Source of the DNA: Caulobacter segnis
Lineage (GTDB): Bacteria > Pseudomonadota > Alphaproteobacteria > Caulobacterales > Caulobacteraceae
Direction of reading: 5' to 3'
NCBI RefSeq assembly: GCF_023935105.1
Contig: NZ_CP096040.1
Coordinates: forward strand, 3,658,001-3,722,000
Length of the DNA: 64,000 nt
Made by a program: the position numbers and the translations under genes. The notes below the pieces were generated by a model. That model ran no database searches. It was not told the origin of the DNA and saw only the letters and a program-made list of their open reading frames with translations. Numbering within the stretch: the stretch's first letter is position 1; each line of letters starts with the position of its first letter. Below, piece by piece: positions 43,632-51,257 of this stretch.

Positions 43632-44215
43632 TGGTAGCGCCTGCGGATGAGAGGCTGACTGACGCCCCAGCACAGGCAGAACAAGGGAAAGACCAGGAAG
43701 AGCGGCGGCGCTGGAATGACCCGGGCGTTGCTGAGGAAGCCCCAAACGGTGGTGACGGCAAGCACCGCGCCGAGCCCCCAGAGCATCGCCTCGACGTGAA
43801 CCGCGCGCGCGAACTCGTCGGGCTCCTCCTTGAGATAGAGCCCCATCGTCACCAGTACCGCCAGGATCGGGATCGCCGGCGCGGCGGCCACGAGCCAAAG
43901 CAAAGGACCCGACATCTTGACGTCTTCAAGCAGGGACAGGGAGCCCATCAGAACCAGGAAATAGGCGATCATCGCCACAGCCATACGGCGACGATAACGC
44001 TTCATCACCGGTCCCAGCTCGCACGTCTTCAGACGCGAAGAGCCGACAAACACATAGGACATATAGACCAAGGCCCAGATCAGCATGGCGACCGTCAACG
44101 CCTGATGCTGCAGCACATGGGAAAAGGCCAGCCAGAACGGGATGATCGACAAGCCAGCCGCACCGGCGAAGAACAGCGCCCACCGGACCCAGGTCGGCTT
44201 CACATCATCGGTCAT
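43628..44215 (-). CDS. Four- to six-helix membrane protein cotranscribed with XRE repressor
   Basis: 195 residues from the ATG at 44215. Hydrophobic segments near 13-32, 40-55, 80-98, 108-125, 145-160 and 170-188; positively charged cytosolic loops (MKRYRRRMAV). Resembles the DUF2178-type membrane proteins that accompany small XRE repressors. No enzymatic motif. Its start codon region carries a further CTTGTCA half-site. Confidence 0.75.
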   Translation of the reverse strand: MTDDVKPTWVRWALFFAGAAGLSIIPFWLAFSHVLQHQALTVAMLIWALVYMSYVFVGSSRLKTCELGPVMKRYRRRMAVAMIAYFLVLMGSLSLLEDVKMSGPLLWLVAAAPAIPILAVLVTMGLYLKEEPDEFARAVHVEAMLWGLGAVLAVTTVWGFLSNARVIPAPPLFLVFPLFCLCWGVSQPLIRRRYQ

Positions 44216-44253
44216 GACAAGCACCCCTATCGAATTGACAAGCAAACTTGTCA
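44210..44253. promoter_or_regulatory. Operator sites of the XRE-membrane protein operon
   Basis: TGACAAG (44236-44242) and CTTGTCA (44247-44253) form a perfect 7 bp inverted repeat with a CAAA spacer. Another TGACAAG lies at 44215-44221 across the start codon. A TTGACA -35-like hexamer occurs further upstream on the minus strand. Together these make a likely autoregulated promoter. Confidence 0.55.
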
Positions 44254-44281
44254 CACATGGGCAGAACGTGTCAAGCTAGGT

Positions 44282-44315
44282 TGTCATTTAGTCGCGACCA
44301 CACGACTAAATGACA
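44282..44315. repeat. Perfect 13-bp inverted repeat
   Basis: TGTCATTTAGTCG (44282-44294) and CGACTAAATGACA (44303-44315) with an 8-base loop, in the gap between the XRE operon promoter and the end of the 102-residue gene. It could be a terminator (minus-strand 102-residue gene ends at 44344), an operator, or an attachment-like site for the XRE module. Confidence 0.6.
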
Positions 44316-44343
44316 GGTCTATTTGATGTTCTCGCAGGCGCGC

Positions 44344-44652
44344 CTAGGCGGCCTCGCGACCCAGGAATGGATCCGCGGACAGGGCGTCGCGGGTCAGGCC
44401 GCGCCAGTGGACGGCCTCCAGGCGCTTGAGGGCGCGGCCCAGCATGCCGGGACGCGGGCGGCTGACCACTTCCCAGCCGTAGCGCGAGAAACGGTCGCCG
44501 AAGTCGGACCAGCGGATCACCCGTCCCGCCGCGTCCTGGCGCCAGACGGCCTTGTCACAGCCGGGAATACGCGCGCACCGCTCCCAGGCCTCGACGCGGC
44601 CTTGCAGGATCAGGAACGGGTCATGTGCGATGCGGGCCAACAGGGCCTCCAT
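44344..44652 (-). CDS. Conserved small protein of unknown function
   Basis: 102 residues from the ATG at 44652. Soluble and basic, with two cysteines (RCARIPGCDKAVW) and the aromatic stretch IRWSDFGDRFSRYGWEV. A longer frame extends upstream, but the composition fits a protein only from this ATG. I do not recognise the family. It follows TraB/GumN copy 2 on the same strand after 136 bp. Confidence 0.6.
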   Translation of the reverse strand: MEALLARIAHDPFLILQGRVEAWERCARIPGCDKAVWRQDAAGRVIRWSDFGDRFSRYGWEVVSRPRPGMLGRALKRLEAVHWRGLTRDALSADPFLGREAA

Positions 44653-44788
44653 GGACTTTCCGCCGTCCTCGGCGCCGGGCGAGACTGAGTCGCGCCCCAC
44701 GAGGACAGGGACTAGAATTTGTGTAACAGCACGGACTGTCCACCAGATCTGGTGCGGCGCGTTGCCGCGCGACAGGCGCCGCGACAGG

Positions 44789-45679
44789 TCACTGGATCCT
44801 CCGGACGGCGTAGCCACGGGCCTTCATCAAGGCCGGCAAGCCTTCGTCGCCGGCCATGTGAAGCGCGCCGACGATCACCAGGTCGGTCCCCTTGCCTTGC
44901 CGCATCTCGGCGTCCAGGCGATCGGCCCAGGCCAGATTCCGCCGGCGCAGCAGGGCGTCGTAGAGCGCGGGACGGTCTGTGCGCATGCGATCGGCCAGAC
45001 GGGCGCCCAGCCGCCCCGTGTCGCCCTTCAGCCAGGCCCGCTCCAGGGCGACGCCGTCGCGGGGCGGCGACAACTGCTCGCGAGCGACATCGTCCAGATA
45101 GTCCAGTTCGGCCTGCTCCGGCAGGTCGGCGAAGATGCGCAGCTGCTGCTCGAAAGTCTCGAAGGTCTCGATCGGCTTTTCCGCCGTGCGGGCGCGCCGG
45201 GTGGTGGCCGCGTCGACGCCGCTGGCGACCTCGCCGCCCTCGCGGGCCATCGGCGCGACCGACAGCATCATCGCCGCCGCCCAGGGCCGCAGGCGCTCGA
45301 CGCGCTCCAGCGGCACGCCGTCGCGGTCCAGCACCGGGCGCAGAGTGGCCAGGCCGGTCGGGGAAAGCTTCTGGGTCAGGGAACGGTCGGGATCGACGCC
45401 ATAGCGGTCGACCAACCCCTTCACCTGGTCCGGCGGCAGGTCGGCGCGGGTCTCGAACCACACCCGGCCGGCGGCGGCGTAGGCGCGATCGAAGGCCCGG
45501 GTGCGCCAGCGGACGTCGGGGCGCAGCACATGCATCGAGCCGAACAGATAGACGACGGAGTCCTTGTCGCGGACTTCCCACAAGGCCGGGGCGGCGCTGG
45601 CCGCGCCGGCGCCCGCCATCCACACGAGACCCGCCGCGATCGCCCCGCGCGACAGGCGCCTCACCACGCCACGAAACAT
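44789..45679 (-). CDS. TraB/GumN family protein (copy 2)
   Basis: 296 residues. Signal peptide to about residue 28. The motifs parallel those of the copy at 41.5 kb: ALWEVRDKDSVVYLFGSMHVLRPD and LVIVGALHMAGDEGL; the middle part (FETFEQQLRIFADLPEQAELDYL) also aligns. An exported hydrolase-like protein. The two copies probably arose by local duplication followed by insertion of the genes between them. Confidence 0.87.
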   Translation of the reverse strand: MFRGVVRRLSRGAIAAGLVWMAGAGAASAAPALWEVRDKDSVVYLFGSMHVLRPDVRWRTRAFDRAYAAAGRVWFETRADLPPDQVKGLVDRYGVDPDRSLTQKLSPTGLATLRPVLDRDGVPLERVERLRPWAAAMMLSVAPMAREGGEVASGVDAATTRRARTAEKPIETFETFEQQLRIFADLPEQAELDYLDDVAREQLSPPRDGVALERAWLKGDTGRLGARLADRMRTDRPALYDALLRRRNLAWADRLDAEMRQGKGTDLVIVGALHMAGDEGLPALMKARGYAVRRIQ

Positions 45680-45779
45680 CTCTTCAAGGCCCGACCGAAA
45701 CGAGGCCTAGAGCTAAGCGCGAGTCCGCCCAATCGTCAGTGAACGACGACCGCGACCTAACGCCTCAGCGCCGCCCTGC

Positions 45780-46805
45780 TCAACGCCAGGGCTTGAAGTG
45801 CTTGGAAAGCTTCAATCCTTGGCGCTGGTAGTGCGACCCGCCCTCGCCATACAGCCGCACCGGCCGCGAGGTCAGGGGCTCGTAGACCAGCCGCGCCACG
45901 GTCTGGCCGTCCTCCAGCAGGAACGGCGTCTCGTGGCTGCGTACCTCCAAGACGCCCTTGGAGCCGACCGCCGCCGCTTCCTCGGTGCCGAAGCCTGGGT
46001 CGAAGAAGCCGGCATAGTGAACGCGGAACTCGCCGACCGACGGATCGATCGGGGTCATTTCGGCGGCTTCCAGCACCGGAATCTCGATGTCGTCCTTGGA
46101 GGCCAGGATGTAGAACTCGCCCGGGTCCAGCAGCAGCTCGCCGTGGCGCGCCTCCAGCGGCTCCCAGTAGTCGCGCGGGTCGTGGCCGTCCTCGTGGTCC
46201 AGGTCGACGACGCCGGCGTGGCGGCGACCGCGGAAGCCGACGACGCCGTTGTCGGACAGCAGGTCGACGCCGACGCTGCGGGTGGCCAGCTTGGCCGGCT
46301 CGCCGCGCTTGAGGCGCAGCTGGTTCAGGCGCGTGCCGGCGCGGACCAGCACCGAGAAGGTCTGCGGCGCGATCTCGATGTACAGCGGCCCCGTATAGCC
46401 GGCGTCGACGTCGTCGAAGGCGCGGCTATGGTCGGTCAGCAGGCGGACGAAGACGTCCACCCGGCCGGTCGAGCTCTTGGGATTGCCGCGCGCCGACACC
46501 GTCATCGGCAAGGCCAGGCGCTCCTGGATCTCGGCGATGTAGACGCAACCCTTCTCCAGCACCGCGCCCTTGGTCAGATCCAGCTCGTGCATGGCCACGT
46601 CGCGCAGGCGCTCGGGCACCTTGCGATGCAGGCCCGGCAGGAACGAAGCGCGGATGCGCCAGGCGCGCGCGCCCAGCCGCAGGTCCAGGCTGGCGGGCTG
46701 CACCTGGTCGACGTCGAACGGCGTGGCCGAGGTGATCGCCTCCTGGACGATCAGGTCTTCGATGTTCTGGCAGGGCAGAATCCCTGCGGCGTGGGCGTCG
46801 GTCAT
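45780..46805 (-). CDS. dcd: Two-domain dCTP deaminase (alphaproteobacterial type)
   Basis: 341 residues from the ATG at 46805. Makes dUTP from dCTP for thymidylate synthesis. Unlike the 190-residue E. coli Dcd, it carries two trimeric dUTPase-like halves: N-terminal PASLDLRLGARAWRI with MTVSARGNPKSSTGRVDVFVR, and C-terminal ELLLDPGEFYILASKD with the EFRVHYAGFFDPGFG motif. This long form is normal in alphaproteobacteria. Divergent from metZ, sharing a 180 bp regulatory gap. Confidence 0.88.
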   Translation of the reverse strand: MTDAHAAGILPCQNIEDLIVQEAITSATPFDVDQVQPASLDLRLGARAWRIRASFLPGLHRKVPERLRDVAMHELDLTKGAVLEKGCVYIAEIQERLALPMTVSARGNPKSSTGRVDVFVRLLTDHSRAFDDVDAGYTGPLYIEIAPQTFSVLVRAGTRLNQLRLKRGEPAKLATRSVGVDLLSDNGVVGFRGRRHAGVVDLDHEDGHDPRDYWEPLEARHGELLLDPGEFYILASKDDIEIPVLEAAEMTPIDPSVGEFRVHYAGFFDPGFGTEEAAAVGSKGVLEVRSHETPFLLEDGQTVARLVYEPLTSRPVRLYGEGGSHYQRQGLKLSKHFKPWR

Positions 46806-46859
46806 CGGCGCGACACTCGCGAAACCGGACCATAAAGGCAAGGCGGCAGGTCAATTCGC

Positions 46860-46894
46860 TCGCCCGTGACAATGTGATTTTCGCCCGTGACAAT
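46860..46894. repeat. Tandem 14-bp direct repeat between dcd and metZ
   Basis: TCGCCCGTGACAAT occurs at 46860-46873 and again at 46881-46894, a 21 bp period (two helical turns, so both face the same side of the DNA). Located 55 bp from the dcd start and 92 bp from the metZ start. A cooperative regulator site is likely. Confidence 0.6.
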
Positions 46895-46985
46895 TCTCCC
46901 CTCACGGATGGGGCGTTCGCGCTTGACCAGGACCCCCTCGCCGCTCCTTATGCCGGCGGTTTTAAGCGTGAGGAAGGATAGGCCC

Positions 46986-48170
46986 GTGGCCGAGGATCCG
47001 AAGGACTGGGACGTCGCGACGAAGCTCATTCGTGGAGGCATCGCGCGCTCGCAGTTTATGGAAACCGCCGAGGCGCTCTATCTGACGCAAGGCTTCACCT
47101 ACGACAGCGCCGAAGGGGCCGACCGCCGCTTCTCGGGCGAGGATCCCGGCTTCGTCTATTCGCGGTTCAACAACCCGACCGTGAAGATGTTCGAGGACCG
47201 CCTCGCCCTGCTCGAGGGCGCCGAGGTCTGCCGCGCCCAGGCCACCGGCATGGCCTCGATCCATGCCGCCCTGATGGGCCTGGTCCGCGCCGGCGACCAT
47301 GTGGTGGCCGGCCGCGCCCTGTTCGGCTCGTGCCGCTGGATCGTCAGCGAGTGGCTGCCGCGCTTCGGCGTCGAGACCACGTTTGTCGACGCCACCGACA
47401 TCCGGGAATGGGAAGCGGCCATCCGTCCCAACACCAAGGCGGTGCTGATCGAGACGCCCTCGAACCCGGTGCTGGAGATCACCGACATCCGCGCGGTGTC
47501 GGAACTGGCCCACGCGGTCGGGGCCAAGGTCATCGTCGACAACGTCTTCGCCACCCCGATCTTCCAGAAGCCGCTGGAACTGGGCGCGGACGTGGTCGTC
47601 TATTCGGCCACCAAGCACATCGACGGCCAGGGCCGCGTGCTGGGCGGGGCCATCCTGACCAGCGAGGCGATTAACGAGGAATTCTATCGCGACAGCCTGC
47701 GCCACACCGGCCCGTCGCTGTCGCCGTTCAACGCCTGGGTGATGCTGAAGGGCCTCGAGACCCTGGATCTGCGCGTGCGCCGCCAGACCGACAGCGCCTT
47801 CGCCCTGGCCAACACCATGGCCGAGCACAAGAAGGTGCAGAAGGTCCTCTACCCGTTCCGTTCGGACCATCCGGGCCACAACGTCGCCAAGTCGCAGATG
47901 AGCGGCGGCGGCACCGTGATCGCCCTGGACCTGGGCACGCGCGAGGCGGCCTTCAAGTTCCTGAACGCGCTGGAGATCGTCGACATCTCCAACAATCTGG
48001 GCGACGCCAAGTCGATGGCCACCCACCCGCCGACCACCACCCATCGCTCGGTGCCCGAAGAGCAGCGCCCGCTGCTGGGCGTGACCGAGGGCGGCGTGCG
48101 CCTGTCGGTCGGCCTGGAAAGCGTCGAAGACCTCAAGAGGGATGTGATCCGTGCGCTCGATCAGGCGTGA
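46986..48170 (+). CDS. metZ: O-succinylhomoserine sulfhydrylase
   Basis: 394 residues from the GTG at 46986 (RBS AGGAAGGA); earlier in-frame ATGs have no RBS and no homology. PLP enzyme of the Cys/Met gamma family that makes homocysteine directly from O-succinylhomoserine and sulfide. Motifs: YSRFNNPTVKMFEDRLALLEGAE, FVDATDIREWEAAI, ETPSNPVLEITDI, VVYSATKHIDGQGRVLGGA with the PLP Lys, and SMATHPPTTTHRSVPEEQR. Its 3' end overlaps apaG by 20 bp. Confidence 0.92.
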   Translation: MAEDPKDWDVATKLIRGGIARSQFMETAEALYLTQGFTYDSAEGADRRFSGEDPGFVYSRFNNPTVKMFEDRLALLEGAEVCRAQATGMASIHAALMGLVRAGDHVVAGRALFGSCRWIVSEWLPRFGVETTFVDATDIREWEAAIRPNTKAVLIETPSNPVLEITDIRAVSELAHAVGAKVIVDNVFATPIFQKPLELGADVVVYSATKHIDGQGRVLGGAILTSEAINEEFYRDSLRHTGPSLSPFNAWVMLKGLETLDLRVRRQTDSAFALANTMAEHKKVQKVLYPFRSDHPGHNVAKSQMSGGGTVIALDLGTREAAFKFLNALEIVDISNNLGDAKSMATHPPTTTHRSVPEEQRPLLGVTEGGVRLSVGLESVEDLKRDVIRALDQA

Positions 48171-48615
48171 GACCTCGCCCTCGCTGCAACGGATGCGCCG
48201 GCGCCGCGGCCAGGACGGCGCGGCATACGAGGCGCGCACCCGCGATATCGTCGTGCGCGTCTTCCCCGCCTATGCGACCGAGGAGTCCTCGCCCGAGCAG
48301 GGTCTCTATCTGTGGTCCTACACGGTCGAGATCGAGAACCATGGCGTCGAGACGGTGACCCTGATCTCGCGTCGCTGGACGATCGTCGACGGCCTCAATC
48401 GCGTGAACGACGTGGAAGGCAGCGGCGTGGTCGGCGAGCAGCCGGAACTCAAGCCGCGCGAGGCGTTCCGCTATGTCTCCAACTGCCCCCTGCCCACGCC
48501 CTCGGGGGTGATGAAGGGCAGCTATTCGATGGTGACCGAAGAGGGGGAAGTCTTCGACGTCGAGATTCCGGAGTTCTCCCTGCACCTGCCGGGCGCGATG
48601 CTGAAGCTGAATTGA
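48151..48615 (+). CDS. apaG: ApaG domain protein
   Basis: 154 residues from the GTG at 48151, inside the end of metZ. A basic N-terminal extension (RSIRRETSPSLQRMRRRR) precedes the Ig-like ApaG domain: YLWSYTVEIENHGVETVTLISRRWTIVDG, GSGVVGEQPELKPREAFRYVS, GVMKGSYSMV and FDVEIPEFSLHLP. Small cytosolic protein associated with cobalt and magnesium resistance in enterics; function otherwise unknown. Translationally coupled to metZ. Confidence 0.9.
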   Translation: MRSIRRETSPSLQRMRRRRGQDGAAYEARTRDIVVRVFPAYATEESSPEQGLYLWSYTVEIENHGVETVTLISRRWTIVDGLNRVNDVEGSGVVGEQPELKPREAFRYVSNCPLPTPSGVMKGSYSMVTEEGEVFDVEIPEFSLHLPGAMLKLN

Positions 48616-48776
48616 TACCCGCCATGCGTGTTAGTGCTCAAATTTCATCATAGGTTGCAAATCGAGCCAACTTCGCGACTAATGCTCTGGCTTGGGAAGC
48701 AGGCGCGCGAAACGGCCGGCATCGGGGCCATCAATCCGCCGTTCGCGTTCGCCGCATGGTCACGGGAGCGAAACCG

Positions 48777-48905
48777 ATGGCGACCTACACGATCCGCATC
48801 CGCACCCCGCTTCAGCTTGAGATGAGTTGCGCGGCCGACGGCCACCGCGCGCCCGACCATCTCATCCAGGGCGCGAACGGCGCCTTCGGCGTCACCGAAA
48901 GCTGA
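48777..48905 (+). CDS. Mini-ORF (42 residues) sharing both ends with the 217-residue protein downstream
   Basis: ATG at 48777, TGA at 48903-48905. Begins MATYTIRI, identical to the first eight residues of the 49595 gene, and ends LIQGANGAFGV, matching VVQGANGLFTV near that protein's C-terminus. Only about 23 residues lie between, versus about 193. It looks like an internally deleted paralogue or a small product using the same terminal signals. The 5' flank (GGGAGCGAAACCG) is a fair RBS. Expression is not shown. Confidence 0.5.
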   Translation: MATYTIRIRTPLQLEMSCAADGHRAPDHLIQGANGAFGVTES

Positions 48906-49087
48906 TTTCAACGCCCGCCAGGCGCTGCCAAGGCGGACCGTCGGACCGGGCGCGCTGGCGGTGCTCCGATCGCGCAGACATCCGCGCGCGCCACGTCCGC
49001 GCGAGCGCGCCCGGCGATCCAGCCTTGAGGTCAGCCATCGGATGGGCGCTGCCCAGTACGGCCCCGCCCTTTGAGTGGACCGGGTGA

Positions 49088-49420
49088 ATGGAGTCCAGGG
49101 GGGAACGGCTGAGCCGCGCCATCAAGGGACGCGGCATCTCCAAGATGATGGCCTTGGCGCTGGATCTCGACGTGCACGAGAGCGCCATCAGCCGCTGGCG
49201 CAAGGACGGCCCTATGTCGCTGGAGAACGCCGCGCGCATCTCTCAGGTGCTGGACATCTCGTTGGACTGGCTGGTCCTGGGCAGGGGCGAGATGGACGCC
49301 CATTCGGCCGAAAGCCTGGCCTCGGAAGAGTTCGAGCTCGTCCAGATCGCCCGCAAGCTGAGGCGTAACACGCTGCGACGCCTGCTGGCCCTACTGGACG
49401 ACATGACCCAGCCGCCTTGA
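49088..49420 (+). CDS. Small HTH (XRE-like) DNA-binding protein
   Basis: 110 residues. Phage-repressor-like helix-turn-helix: LSRAIKGRGISKMMALALDLDVHESAISRWRKDGPMSLENAARISQVLDISLDWLVLGRGE, then a short acidic/basic tail (EEFELVQIARKLRRNTLRRLLALLDD). The WLVLGRGE end is typical of CI-type N-terminal domains, but the peptidase half is missing. It precedes the unknown 217-residue gene and may regulate it. Confidence 0.8.
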   Translation: MESRGERLSRAIKGRGISKMMALALDLDVHESAISRWRKDGPMSLENAARISQVLDISLDWLVLGRGEMDAHSAESLASEEFELVQIARKLRRNTLRRLLALLDDMTQPP

Positions 49421-49446
49421 GCCCAGCGCAACACGGACCGGGTCGG

Positions 49447-49505
49447 CTTGAGCGCCCCTCAAGTTGCTTAATCTATAAATACAACCAAGATTAGAACATT
49501 ATTAA
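49447..49505 (+). promoter_or_regulatory. AT-rich promoter region with CtrA-like box
   Basis: TTAG-AACATTA-TTAACC (49491-49507) matches the CtrA site TTAA-N7-TTAA with one mismatch and keeps the CC that often follows the right half-site. Just upstream is a 6 bp inverted repeat CTTGAG-N5-CTCAAG (49447-49463) that could bind the HTH protein. The local AT content is far above the surroundings. Confidence 0.5.
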
Positions 49506-49594
49506 CCATCGGAGAGACCACGGGTTTTCAGGCCAACGACCGACGATCAGGCGGTCTCTCTCGATACCCGCGACACCTCACAGGGAGAGAGCAA

Positions 49595-50248
49595 ATGGCT
49601 ACCTACACCATCCGGATCTACAACCAGTCCCTCGTCGACAAGTCCTACGTCGTCTTCATGCAAGCGCCGATCGTGACCTCGAACGGCGGCACGACTCCGA
49701 TCTTCACCAACGCCTGGGCCACCTTCGAGAACATCACCAACGGCGGCTGGGATCAGGTGGTCTACAATCAGACCACCTACGCCTACTGGTCGCAGCCGCC
49801 GGAGTCCCTGAGCCCCGGCGTGACCATCGACTCCGGCGGCGTCATGCCGGTCAACACTGCCACCAACGACACCGTGACCTTCACCAACACCGGCGTGACC
49901 GGCTTCAACAGCCTGACCAGCCCCGGCCAGGCCCAGAACGGCTCGTTCCAGATCGTCGGCGGCAGCGACTTCTCGCCGCTGAACAACTACGTCTTCGGCC
50001 TCGCCAGCGACAACGGCGGCGCCATTCCGTCGCCGGTCGCCAGCTTCTCGGCCACGCCGAACGAAACCTACAACGTCACGCCCGTGGTGCAGTTCTACGT
50101 CGCCGACGGCGCCTACACGGCCGGTCAGGTGATCGACGTGACCGCGGTTTCGACCCAGAACAAGCTGATCAACTTCACCGGCACCCCCTACACCAACGCC
50201 ACGGTGGTCCAGGGCGCGAACGGGCTGTTCACGGTCGACTACGACTGA
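49595..50248 (+). CDS. Beta-rich protein of unknown family (217 residues)
   Basis: ATG at 49595 with RBS GGGAGAGAG. No signal peptide, membrane helix or cysteine. Rich in Asn, Thr, Gly, Ser, Val and Tyr (for example NGGWDQVVYNQTTYAYWSQPP and NTATNDTVTFTNTGVTGFNS), as in secreted or surface beta-sheet proteins. The first residues MATYTIRIYNQSLVDKSYVVF and the C-terminal VVQGANGLFTVDYD are the parts echoed in the mini-ORF at 48777. No family recognised. Secretion without a classical signal, or cytosolic assembly, are both possible. Confidence 0.8.
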   Translation: MATYTIRIYNQSLVDKSYVVFMQAPIVTSNGGTTPIFTNAWATFENITNGGWDQVVYNQTTYAYWSQPPESLSPGVTIDSGGVMPVNTATNDTVTFTNTGVTGFNSLTSPGQAQNGSFQIVGGSDFSPLNNYVFGLASDNGGAIPSPVASFSATPNETYNVTPVVQFYVADGAYTAGQVIDVTAVSTQNKLINFTGTPYTNATVVQGANGLFTVDYD

Positions 50249-50360
50249 TCCGAACGTCGTCGCGGTCACCGCCGCGATCGCGACGCCGGGCGCGGTCGCC
50301 CGCCCCACCACGGGCGGCCGCGCCATCCCTTTCCCAAGTTATCGAAAACGGGAGAACGCC

Positions 50361-51206
50361 ATGTCCAGCGTGCTCAGCTTCACCACGCCCGCCGCCACAC
50401 TCACCCCCGTCCTGGCCAGCGGGAATTTCACCGCCCAGTTCAACGCGACCGCGACCTTCGAGCCCGACACGCCAGGGGGAAGCTGCGCCGACCTCTTCTA
50501 CCGGCAGTACCTGTTCGGGACCTACACCGTCGATGGCCTGGCCACTACTCACTATCTATGCCGGGCGACGAACGTCGTGATCAGCCCGTCGGTCCCTCGT
50601 GAGGATGGTTGCCCGCCGGTCGGGAGCAACTGCACCGGCGCGAGCGCCTACGGCTATCGCCAGTGCAACATGACCAACCAGTACTACAGCAACCCCGACC
50701 AGGCGACCGGCGCGAACTTCTGGATGTCCGACACGCCGGGCTTCTACAATGTTCAGCCCGGGCACACCTATGGGCTCAACTTGAACTTCAATGGCCAGAT
50801 CCAGAATGCCGGGGGCGTCGTCACTCAGGCCAACTGGCAAGTCCTCGGCAGCGCCACGACGCCCGCGACGACGACAGCGCCCCTGACCGCCGGTAGTTGC
50901 AGCCACAACGAGACGCCGGTGGGCCTCAGCGTGGCCGATCACCCGGAAGGCGGACGAGTGGCCATCCTGAGCGTCGCTCGCGACGCGGGGGCTCCCGCGA
51001 TGAACGCGGCCGCCGTCGACCTTCGCCTATGGGACAGGTTCGGGCGCGAGATCCAGACGGGGCCGGCGGTCGCGCATGAGATCGGCAACGCGCGCGCCGC
51101 CACCGCGCATCTGGTCTATCCGTTGCCGGCGGACGCCCAGCCCGTCAAAGGCCTGGTGGCGATGGATGGCGTTCCCTGGGGGGAACTGCCGGCGCTCTTC
51201 GTCTAG
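50361..51206 (+). CDS. Two-part protein of unknown function with six cysteines (281 residues)
   Basis: ATG at 50361 (RBS GGGAGAA). Residues 1-185: Asn/Thr/Tyr-rich, with an even set of six cysteines (in GGSCADLF, YLCRATN, DGCPPV, SNCTGA, YRQCNM, GSCSHNE) that could pair. Residues about 195-281: a different, Ala/Val/Arg-rich globular part (GGRVAILSVARDAG, LRLWDRFGREIQTG, LVYPLPADAQPVKGLVAMDG). No signal peptide. Same strand as, and 112 bp after, the 217-residue gene; a strong hairpin terminator follows. I do not recognise any domain. Confidence 0.78.
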   Translation: MSSVLSFTTPAATLTPVLASGNFTAQFNATATFEPDTPGGSCADLFYRQYLFGTYTVDGLATTHYLCRATNVVISPSVPREDGCPPVGSNCTGASAYGYRQCNMTNQYYSNPDQATGANFWMSDTPGFYNVQPGHTYGLNLNFNGQIQNAGGVVTQANWQVLGSATTPATTTAPLTAGSCSHNETPVGLSVADHPEGGRVAILSVARDAGAPAMNAAAVDLRLWDRFGREIQTGPAVAHEIGNARAATAHLVYPLPADAQPVKGLVAMDGVPWGELPALFV

Positions 51207-51221
51207 GCGCCGAGGCAGGAA

Positions 51222-51247
51222 CCAGCCTCCCGCGACTGGGAGGCTGG
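51222..51247. terminator. Bidirectional hairpin between convergent genes
   Basis: Perfect 10 bp stem CCAGCCTCCC (51222-51231) with GGGAGGCTGG (51238-51247), 6-base loop, located between the stops of the 281-residue gene and hslO. Short T content on the plus side (TGTCC), so termination efficiency is uncertain. Confidence 0.6.
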
Positions 51248-51257
51248 TGTCCGCGCG

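Noticed and set aside
46806..46985. SAM-II riboswitch upstream of metZ
   Set aside because: This class is common before met genes in alphaproteobacteria, but I could not find its conserved pseudoknot sequence here; the region instead holds a 14-bp direct repeat.
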